A model generated the notes under the pieces. The model was given only the letters and a program-made list of their open reading frames with translations. It was not told the origin of the DNA and did no database searches. The position numbers and the translations under genes were made by a program. A DNA stretch of 42,153 nucleotides, from the IMG/VR virus record IMGVR_UViG_3300041409_000136, positions 1-42,153 of that record, one strand, 5' to 3'. Of this stretch, positions 35,987 to 42,153 are shown piece by piece. The DNA is from a virus. Each line of letters begins with the position of its first letter. Positions within the stretch are counted from its first letter, which is position 1.

Positions 35987-37561
35987 TTAGAGAACCTTAT
36001 TCATTCTAAATCCGCCATCATTCACACTGTCCGCACCGACGCGGTAATACGCGTACCAACCGCGCTGTCCAGTCGGACGCCGGTTAGTGCCGACAAGGTG
36101 GGGAATGAATTCAACGGTCATGCCGATACGGTCCGCAATGACGTAATTCTGGAAATCACCATAGATAAGGTTACGAGATCCAGTTGTAGTGGTGCTGACC
36201 ATATTCTCAGCTTCATACGTGCCACGTGAAAGGAGCTGAGCAGGAACATCAGAGGGCAACTGCACCCACATGCCCGCGCCACCCGCAGTGTCAAACTGTC
36301 GAATGACGTTGTAAATGGCACGGTGTGCAAGCCACGTAGCGCCACCACGGTAACGAGCGGGCAGTGCATTATCCAGACCGTAAACCGACGTGAGCGGTAG
36401 AGTTGCGGCGGGTCCCTGCGTAAGCTCAGCAACAGTAGCCGTAAGGGCAGTCACAATTCCCCATGGCTCGCCAATGCCGCTTCCGTTAATGAACTTGTTC
36501 GCTTCAAGTTCTTCACGACCGAAGGCCAGCAGACGCGCGACTTCAGTGGTTACATTCGCCTCATCCTGTAAAGCCTCAATGGAGATAGGCACAAATCCCT
36601 GAGCCTTATACAGCGCCACAGTAGGCTGAGCGAATGCGGGAGCATTATCCCCCGCTTCCGTCGCCTCAGCAGCGAAGCCCCACGTAATGGAGCCAGCGGA
36701 AACGCCATTCCAAATGTCACCAGTAGCAACGACGGAACGGGCAACCTGTCGAATCTGATTCAGCGAACCATTAGCCGTAATGATCACGGTGGGATCGAGC
36801 TGGAAAGGAACCAGATAGCCACCCGCAGCATCCGTCAGTGACATAGCACGCTCTAAAGCGCGCTTCTCATCATCCGAAATCATGTGCGCGCGATTCGTGG
36901 CAACCTTAGACCACGCACGCAGATATTCAGGTGAGGAAGTAGCCAGCACCATACGGGCAATACGGGAGTGCTTGTCGTCGAAGTGCTCGACAATGTCAGT
37001 ACCAGCAGAACGAACCCTATCGTTCGCACCACTCATCTTCTCAATAGCAGAAAGCGCACGTGCGCGTAATTCCGTCGCAACCTGACTTTCGCTACGGTCA
37101 AACGTCCGTACCTCGGAGAGGTCCCAAGGATTGCGGAAACGGTGCTCCTCAATTGAATCAGGATTCAGAATGGGGTCGCGGTCGTAGCCAGCATCACGCG
37201 ACGTTGGCGTACCATTCTCAATACGGCCAATCTGACTAGCAAACGTAGTGCGGATCTTCTCAAGATCAGCAGCACGCTCTAAAGCCTTACGGTGATTATC
37301 GAGTTCCTCAAATTCCTCACGCAGAGCCATCCAAGACTTCTCGTCTTCCTCCGTAAGTTCCTTCTTCGCACTCAGGCGAGTAACTTCATCCTGAATGTCC
37401 TTCATGCGATTAGTGGCCTGCTTATGCGTAAACTGTGCAGGCAAACGCGCGGGAATGTCTTCGCTCTCGCTAGCGCCAAGCTGGGGCCAAATCGGTCCGC
37501 GCTTGGACACGCCTAAAGCAAGTAGCCCCGTCTTGGGGTGAATCGGTAATTTAGCGCTCAT
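35987..37561 (-). CDS. Major capsid protein, HK97 fold with N-terminal delta (scaffold) domain
   Basis: A 524-residue capsid precursor. Residues about 45-110 form a coiled-coil scaffold (TNRMKDIQDEVTRLSAKKEL, then KSWMALREEFEELDNHRKAL), expected to be cut off by the protease encoded next door. The C-terminal part matches phage capsid gp5: ALERAMSLTDAAGGYLVPFQ, then FAAEATEAGDNAPAFAQPTV, PISIEALQDEANVTTEVARL and KFINGSGIGEPWGIVT, ending FRMNKVL. The start overlaps the protease gene by 11. The delta domain replaces a separate scaffold gene. Confidence 0.94.
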   Translation of the reverse strand: MSAKLPIHPKTGLLALGVSKRGPIWPQLGASESEDIPARLPAQFTHKQATNRMKDIQDEVTRLSAKKELTEEDEKSWMALREEFEELDNHRKALERAADLEKIRTTFASQIGRIENGTPTSRDAGYDRDPILNPDSIEEHRFRNPWDLSEVRTFDRSESQVATELRARALSAIEKMSGANDRVRSAGTDIVEHFDDKHSRIARMVLATSSPEYLRAWSKVATNRAHMISDDEKRALERAMSLTDAAGGYLVPFQLDPTVIITANGSLNQIRQVARSVVATGDIWNGVSAGSITWGFAAEATEAGDNAPAFAQPTVALYKAQGFVPISIEALQDEANVTTEVARLLAFGREELEANKFINGSGIGEPWGIVTALTATVAELTQGPAATLPLTSVYGLDNALPARYRGGATWLAHRAIYNVIRQFDTAGGAGMWVQLPSDVPAQLLSRGTYEAENMVSTTTTGSRNLIYGDFQNYVIADRIGMTVEFIPHLVGTNRRPTGQRGWYAYYRVGADSVNDGGFRMNKVL

Positions 37562-38522
37562 AACGGTCCGCTCCCTTCATGATGAGTCCCATGTAATCCC
37601 GCATGAAATTCGCAGAAGCGCGAATACGTTCGGGGGATACTGTCGATTTCGACGGGTGCTCACCAGAGAGCGGCGCGTCTGTCTGTAGTACACGCTCAGG
37701 CACTACGGGCGTGTCATTGATGTCAGGGGACGGGTGGCTTTCCTCTACCGGCTCATCCCTAGTTTCAGGCTCCGATGGGTGGTCGTCTGTGACCGGCTCA
37801 TCTTCCTTTACGGGCAAGTGGCGGAACAACACGGCCTTAGCTACCTCGCCACGCAACTGCTCATTATTTAGCGTTCCATCTAGATTTGCATCTTCAAGCG
37901 AAAGACCCTCAGCTAGACTTTTGCGTACGTCGTGGCTGATCTCGCGATTGCCAAAGATGGTAACCGACAATTCCTTTGCACGTACGTCCACCGATGTACC
38001 GGCGTAAGCCGGGAACACTACCGGCCCAAGTTCCGCGCATTTCACTTCCACTAAGGTCCGTACGATTGGACCGCGATCCCCCGCGTCCCATAGCAGACTC
38101 ATTAGCTCGTCAGGCTTGATTAGCTTTCCGGCATTGTCTCGCCATTCATCGCGGATCACTTCAAACCGGAAACTCATTCCGTTGACGGACCCATTGGCTA
38201 TTGCATCACGTACGGGCTGAATCAGCCAATTGTCAGTGAGTCTTGCCTCAACTGCTAAGCCCTGCTCATCCTCGCTCAGAGACTCAATCGAGCCGATGGG
38301 AATCGAGCCGACTAGCGGATGTCTGCCATGATCGAATTGAAGGACTGGCGTGCGCTCCCGAATCGTCTTCCTGAAAGCACCCCTGCGAATCGTCTCTTGA
38401 AAAGTCCCTTCCCAAGAGTCAATCTCTGTCATCTGGTCAAATACGGCTGCATAGCCTGAAAGTTGCTGCCCGTCCCCCGTAGCCGATGCTGTAAAGGAAG
38501 CTGAGCGTTCTAGTAACGTCAT
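37551..38522 (-). CDS. Prohead protease (HK97 gp4-like, peptidase U35)
   Basis: A 323-residue protein overlapping the portal stop by 4 bases. It shows SGYAAVFDQ, the catalytic His in QFDHGRHPLVGS (H65) and the catalytic Ser in VNGMSFRF (S117), as in HK97-type prohead proteases that mature the capsid and then themselves. The catalytic domain ends near residue 190. The remaining 130 residues are an acidic, Pro/Glu/Ser-rich tail (PVTDDHPSEPETRDEPVEES), possibly a scaffold-like or cleaved extension. This is longer than the usual 200-residue enzyme. Confidence 0.93.
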   Translation of the reverse strand: MTLLERSASFTASATGDGQQLSGYAAVFDQMTEIDSWEGTFQETIRRGAFRKTIRERTPVLQFDHGRHPLVGSIPIGSIESLSEDEQGLAVEARLTDNWLIQPVRDAIANGSVNGMSFRFEVIRDEWRDNAGKLIKPDELMSLLWDAGDRGPIVRTLVEVKCAELGPVVFPAYAGTSVDVRAKELSVTIFGNREISHDVRKSLAEGLSLEDANLDGTLNNEQLRGEVAKAVLFRHLPVKEDEPVTDDHPSEPETRDEPVEESHPSPDINDTPVVPERVLQTDAPLSGEHPSKSTVSPERIRASANFMRDYMGLIMKGADRYER

Positions 38523-39898
38523 AATGGCTTCGCTCCCGCTTTGGGTGGTGGTGGCGCTATCGCTTGGGGGTTTTTGGTCAAAGGAGGCTGTAGCTGCACA
38601 GAGAACAGACCAGTGTGCTTAAGAAGCGAGAAGTCCTCTGACAGTACGGCTTGCACCACCGAATCAGCCTCATAACCAGACTGAATCAGCACGCTAATTG
38701 TGCTGGCCTTCACCTTATTGATTTCGGCTGCATCCTTAGCGTCTTCCCGCAGGAATGGAACATCCCTAGCGTCATACCACAGTCGAGCCGAATTCCCTAG
38801 CAGGGGGACATGCAAGATGTTCTGGAGACTTCCGCACGCGTTCTGCCAAAGGGGATGCATTGTCATATCGGCTAGCTCTTTTCGAGCTTCCCTAAAATTC
38901 CCCGAATTGAGCGAACTTCCTTGCAGTCCCTCAGAGAATCCAACAATCGTCACCGGTACACGGGCCGCCGCAGCAAGCCGTGTCTCTATCCGTCCTTGCG
39001 TAGACGTAAAGGCCATTTGCTCGAAATTGGCGCCCACCACAGAGACATCAGCGCCACCACCGAGAACCATAGTCTTATAGGCGTTGTCGACGCCCGCGTA
39101 TTCCGTCTTGAATGCTTCTCGGAACCTCAGAAAATCCTCGTGCTTTACGGCAGCATCCATACTCACCATGAGATTAGGTGTCGCACCATTCTCAAAGAAC
39201 TTTTGCTGATGGCGACCCATCATCTTGTCATTGACAACTTCTCGAATGACCGGCGTGATCCAAGACATTCCGCGATATGCAGCAAGTGGATCCGGATGGG
39301 GAGCAAAGTGCGCCATCTCGTCAAGCGCAATCGGAATAGGTTCATGCTGCGATGAGCCAATGCCAAGCTCTTGATACACGTAACCAACACGCTTATAACC
39401 CAGAATCGAACCGCGCATGTATCGCGGTTCCAACACGATATAGACCCAGTCAGGCCGTAGCCGTACCAGCTCACCATTCTGAATAGTGAGGTATGCATTA
39501 CCGGCCAAATCCGCATCTGTAATCATACGGGTAAGCAAATCTTGTGTGGTTCCGCCAATCCATGGCGTTTCCAGAATGCTCAAATCTCGCGTACCGAAAA
39601 GGCCGCTAGGTCGACCATTGTTCAACCGCTGGAATTGGAATCGAATACTGCTGAAAGCCAGCATCCGAACGGCCATAAGCGCAAAGATTGGGCCATTAGC
39701 GGCGTACACCTGTTGGGAATATGCCATCAAGTCATTTGGAATGCGCTCAGCGGGTTGACCGGCTAACGTCTGCTGATATCCCGCGTAGCCGTACCCGTTG
39801 TAGACACTTTGAAGCTGTGTGATGTAGCTTTCGAGATCGGTAACCGAACCACGCTTGGGGTTACGCCACGTCCCCCTAATTCGCTGTAGTAACCCCAT
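38519..39898 (-). CDS. Portal protein (HK97 family)
   Basis: A 459-residue portal that forms the packaging vertex ring. N-terminal part: QVYAANGPIFALMAVRMLAF, and LAGNAYLTIQNGELVRLRPD (the classic N-A-Y portal strand). The centre has GMSWITPVIREVVNDKMMGR and QQKFFENGATPNLMVSMD, then VPVTIVGFSEGLQGSSLNSG and FREARKELADMTMHPLWQNA (the wing and crown). The C-terminus is Pro-rich (PPPPKAGAKP). Lies between the 79-aa protein and the protease. Confidence 0.93.
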   Translation of the reverse strand: MGLLQRIRGTWRNPKRGSVTDLESYITQLQSVYNGYGYAGYQQTLAGQPAERIPNDLMAYSQQVYAANGPIFALMAVRMLAFSSIRFQFQRLNNGRPSGLFGTRDLSILETPWIGGTTQDLLTRMITDADLAGNAYLTIQNGELVRLRPDWVYIVLEPRYMRGSILGYKRVGYVYQELGIGSSQHEPIPIALDEMAHFAPHPDPLAAYRGMSWITPVIREVVNDKMMGRHQQKFFENGATPNLMVSMDAAVKHEDFLRFREAFKTEYAGVDNAYKTMVLGGGADVSVVGANFEQMAFTSTQGRIETRLAAAARVPVTIVGFSEGLQGSSLNSGNFREARKELADMTMHPLWQNACGSLQNILHVPLLGNSARLWYDARDVPFLREDAKDAAEINKVKASTISVLIQSGYEADSVVQAVLSEDFSLLKHTGLFSVQLQPPLTKNPQAIAPPPPKAGAKPL

Positions 39899-39907
39899 AC
39901 GTACTCC

Positions 39908-40147
39908 CTACTCGGTTAGGGGAATGTCCACCTTATGAGTTGCATACTCTGATCCCCCGCTATCGGCTATCCATCGCTGCCCAAGCTCATTCTCTGCGTA
40001 TATCGTGACACGAATCGTGTGGTATGCGAGCTGAATGCTTTCAACCCTGTTAACGTCAATTCCCCAGGAAGTGAGAGCATCCAAGACTGCCTTTCTCGGA
40101 ATGCAGTCCGGAAGTCCATCAATATGCACTAGAGACTCCCCACCCAT
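39908..40147 (-). CDS. Small hypothetical protein between terminase and portal (79 aa)
   Basis: It overlaps the end of the terminase gene by 19 bases. It reads SLVHIDGLPDCIPRKAVLDA, LTSWGIDVNRVESIQLAYHT and IRVTIYAENELGQRWIA, an alternating alpha/beta pattern like a ferredoxin-like (small RRM-type) fold. Small proteins of this sort stand between terminase and portal in many HK97-like actinophages. Function unknown. Confidence 0.7.
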   Translation of the reverse strand: MGGESLVHIDGLPDCIPRKAVLDALTSWGIDVNRVESIQLAYHTIRVTIYAENELGQRWIADSGGSEYATHKVDIPLTE

Positions 40148-41613
40148 GGCACCGGTGATTTATCATTCTCCCTGACTGAAAGTCCCCACGCTGCAACGCT
40201 AAGGGCCACAAGGGGGGAGATATCGACGCGCACCATTTTGCGCGACCATTTCCACGCTCCCTCAGCAGTATCCATCTTTACGGCGCCTGCTAAGGCAATT
40301 GCTAACGATGCCTGCCCAATATGCCTAATCTCGCTTGGATTCGCGTACACCGCATCATAGATACGGCCACATGATGCCGCATACTCGGATGAATTGGGCT
40401 TAAGGACGTCAATGCCAGCAGCTTGTAATTCAGGAATCAATGTACCGGCCGGGCTCGAATCTTGAATGACAACAGCGCATGGATTCCATCGCTTGTACAG
40501 GTCAATCATGCGTGGAACCATCCAATTGGTTCCCGGACGGTGATCCAGAATCTGATCCTGATTACGCGGAATCTCTACATGCAGCCTGCCATCCATCCGC
40601 CTACCAGCTACCGCGATACAGCCAAATGAACGATCCGGGGTAATGTCCAATCCGAATGCAACCGGATTATGCATTGGAATCTTCGAAGCGAGATCCGCGA
40701 CGTTATTCCAAGCTTCCTCTTCAATTACCATCCATTGATTGGGCATCTCGTCGACCCATTGGTTCAGGAACGCGCGACGAAATTCCCGCAATTCCATATC
40801 CTCATAGTTCGACTGAATTGCTTCTTCGGTAATGGTGTGCCCTAACGCGGGCATGCACCTCCACCAAGTTTTAGGATCGCTAGGATCATCCGCAATTGCA
40901 GCGGACCATTCAAAATACGCATACGTATTATTGGGGCCAGGATCTTCGACCTTCATGCGGCCAACGGTTACTTTGCTACGTAGGTATGCGGAATGCGCCG
41001 TGCCAGCAGTCGACACTACATATAGCTGTGGTTGTGGCCGCGTAATCATTGCAGGTCGCATCGCTTGCTCGACTCGATTGTCCGTCGACGAGAACGCCTC
41101 ATCAATTACACCGAGATCGACGACGTCACCGTGGCCAGCCTTTTCAGTTGGAGCTGTGAGCGCATGACGTGACCCATTACGCCATTTGATTTGCTCTGAG
41201 CCCATGCCGTAGCGCACGGTGTACATTGACCTAAAAGGCGACTCGTTTAGGATGCGTACGTGCTCCTCTTCCCATTTGAGACGTGCAGCCTTTTGCGTCT
41301 GTGCCGTATAGAGAATGGTCTGCCTACCATAGGCAAGAGCGCGATGCACCATCTTGGCTAAGAGAAGAGTTGTCTTTCCGCTCTGGCGAGGGACCGTAAT
41401 TACCACGGTCCGATACTGGAGTAATCCAGTCTCAGGATTTACTTCCTGTGAAACGTCTGCGATGTATTGCTGCCATGGCATTAGCGGCGTGCCCAATGTA
41501 CGGGCAATTTCGCCTACTACTTCGCCACGCGTTTCTCTAGTTGGATCTCTTTGAGTTGCCCATCTTGGCGGGCATGGTAGATCCGAACTTTTTGAATAGG
41601 TCGGTAAGCTCAT
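40129..41613 (-). CDS. Terminase large subunit (ATPase plus nuclease)
   Basis: A 494-residue packaging motor. Start ATG 41613, with GCGGAG upstream. A TTG at 41631 is possible but has a poorer context. The ATPase has Walker A VPRQSGKTT (about 75-83), Walker B GVIDEAFS (about 168-175) and coupling motif STAGTAHS (about 201-208). The nuclease has FGLDITPDRS (first Asp, about 323), VVIQDSSPAG (second acidic site) and the C-terminal VDISPLVALSVAAWG. Pairs with the small subunit at 41537. Confidence 0.95.
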   Translation of the reverse strand: MSLPTYSKSSDLPCPPRWATQRDPTRETRGEVVGEIARTLGTPLMPWQQYIADVSQEVNPETGLLQYRTVVITVPRQSGKTTLLLAKMVHRALAYGRQTILYTAQTQKAARLKWEEEHVRILNESPFRSMYTVRYGMGSEQIKWRNGSRHALTAPTEKAGHGDVVDLGVIDEAFSSTDNRVEQAMRPAMITRPQPQLYVVSTAGTAHSAYLRSKVTVGRMKVEDPGPNNTYAYFEWSAAIADDPSDPKTWWRCMPALGHTITEEAIQSNYEDMELREFRRAFLNQWVDEMPNQWMVIEEEAWNNVADLASKIPMHNPVAFGLDITPDRSFGCIAVAGRRMDGRLHVEIPRNQDQILDHRPGTNWMVPRMIDLYKRWNPCAVVIQDSSPAGTLIPELQAAGIDVLKPNSSEYAASCGRIYDAVYANPSEIRHIGQASLAIALAGAVKMDTAEGAWKWSRKMVRVDISPLVALSVAAWGLSVRENDKSPVPWVGSL

Positions 41614-41860
41614 GGTTATTCGACTCCGCAATCATGGTAATGAGTTCCCGCAACTCACGACCTACGGCAGCCGTCGCCATTCCCGCACCTCTGTCCAATT
41701 TCCTGGCTAAATTATATGCAATCTCCGCGTAGGTATTTCCAAGAGTTGAGTCATCTTCGATGGATTCAATGTATTTGCGCACCGATCTTTCGACCGGTCC
41801 AATCTGGGGATTACCGAGAATCTCTTGGACAATATCGTCCGTATCTCTCCTACTTGACAT
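41537..41860 (-). CDS. Probable terminase small subunit
   Basis: A 107-residue protein overlapping the large subunit start by 77 bases. It reads VERSVRKYIESIEDDSTLGN, then YAEIAYNLARKLDRGAGMAT and AAVGRELRELITMIAESNNH. Two helical segments with ARKLDRGAGMAxAAVxRELRELL are widely conserved in small proteins directly before actinophage large terminases, where they recognise the packaging site. Assignment is by family memory and position. No HTH is clear by eye. Confidence 0.65.
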   Translation of the reverse strand: MSSRRDTDDIVQEILGNPQIGPVERSVRKYIESIEDDSTLGNTYAEIAYNLARKLDRGAGMATAAVGRELRELITMIAESNNHELTDLFKKFGSTMPAKMGNSKRSN

Positions 41861-42095
41861 TCTCGATTAACCCCCTTAACTCAGGTGACATGGAATTGTA
41901 TACGTCTTTGAATCTGAGCTGGTCAACGTATCGGTTAATCTGCTTCTGCGCTTCCCTATACTCTCTTTTGCGTTGCACTTGCCGCATGTGGTCAGCGCGA
42001 CTACGACAATCTTCAGAGCAGAATCGCTTTAGCTGCAATTGACTATAAAATTCCTCGTCACACAATTCGCAGTTCTTCAATTGAACCCATTGCAT
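41850..42095 (-). CDS. Zinc-knuckle protein upstream of terminase (81 aa)
   Basis: The ATG at 42095 follows TTGGAGTGA. CELCDEEFYSQ, then RFCSEDCRSRADH give C-x2-C ... C-x3-C, a treble-clef zinc knuckle. A highly charged helix (MRQVQRKREYREAQKQINRY) follows. Such proteins in front of the terminase are frequently degenerate HNH-like or DNA-binding factors. No HNH catalytic triad is visible. It may bind the packaging (cos/pac) region. Overlaps the small terminase gene by 11 bases. Confidence 0.68.
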   Translation of the reverse strand: MQWVQLKNCELCDEEFYSQLQLKRFCSEDCRSRADHMRQVQRKREYREAQKQINRYVDQLRFKDVYNSMSPELRGLIENVK

Positions 42096-42101
42096 AATGA
42101 T

Positions 42102-42152
42102 TCACTCCAATGTCCATGATCGGACCGGCTTTCCCAAATACGGAAAAGATGC
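42102..42152 (-). CDS. C-terminal end of a gene cut by the window edge
   Basis: On the minus strand a frame enters from the right edge and ends at TGA 42102 (PYLGKPVRSWTLE). The stop lies within the ribosome site of the next gene (GGAGTGA), a common junction in this operon. Only 16 codons are visible and another frame is also open, so this is a tentative call. Confidence 0.3.
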   Translation of the reverse strand, partial: ASFPYLGKPVRSWTLE

Positions 42153-42153
42153 A

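Noticed and set aside
1-42153. CRISPR arrays, insertion sequences and transposases
   Set aside because: I looked for regularly spaced direct repeats and transposase motifs. The only periodic repeats are coding (31515-32390), the leader pair (3579-3697) and tape-measure units.

Overview
The window is most of a temperate tailed phage genome (siphovirus-like, HK97-type head) of an actinobacterium. The evidence is a complete packaging, head, tail and lysis cluster on the minus strand, an early/replication cluster on the plus strand, and a tyrosine integrase between them. The actinobacterial assignment rests mainly on a DUF397 protein, a domain essentially confined to Streptomyces and relatives, and on the many small zinc-knuckle and lamin-tail type proteins typical of that group's phages. 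Base composition looks near 50-55% GC by eye, well below a Streptomyces chromosome. Streptomyces or a close relative is the best guess for the host, but this is not proven. Both window ends cut through probable genes, so the genome continues outside.

Layout. About 1-5.2 kb (plus): small early genes of unknown function separated by long perfect hairpins, a tandemly duplicated leader, a tRNA with anticodon UAA and two tRNA-like elements. 5.2-17.4 kb (plus): a tightly packed, overlapping operon holding the replication/recombination set: SNF2-type helicase, ParB-like protein, Cas4/RecB-like Fe-S exonuclease, OB-fold-type ssDNA-binding candidate, family A DNA polymerase and RuvC-like resolvase. 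These are interspersed with small zinc-binding and membrane proteins. 17.5-17.9 kb (minus): a two-gene island with DUF397, bounded by a bidirectional terminator. 18.06-19.34 kb (plus): integrase and a 44-residue zinc-knuckle protein, then a strong terminator. 19.35-19.93 kb: convergence region with terminators, tiny ORFs and a possible attP.

19.9-42.1 kb (minus, transcribed right to left): zinc-knuckle protein, small and large terminase, portal, prohead protease, major capsid protein, a hairpin, and an unusual block of extra structural genes (decoration-like proteins, an SGNH hydrolase, an approximately 18-residue repeat protein). Then come head-tail adaptor, tail terminator, HK97 gp10-like protein, major tail protein, tail chaperones G and G-T joined by a -1 frameshift at A_AAT_TTA, tape measure, minor tail protein, three tandem paralogous tail proteins, and the lysis cassette (membrane proteins, amidase endolysin, holin).

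The most unusual observation is a recurrent RNA architecture at about 2.7, 4.3 and 5.1 kb: a long perfect stem is followed 4-7 nt later by a tRNA or a tRNA-like acceptor/T-arm element. One copy is a full cloverleaf with anticodon UAA (the TTA codon, rare in Streptomyces). The other two lack an anticodon arm but keep acceptor and T-arm pairing. No immunity repressor was recognised, although an integrase is present.
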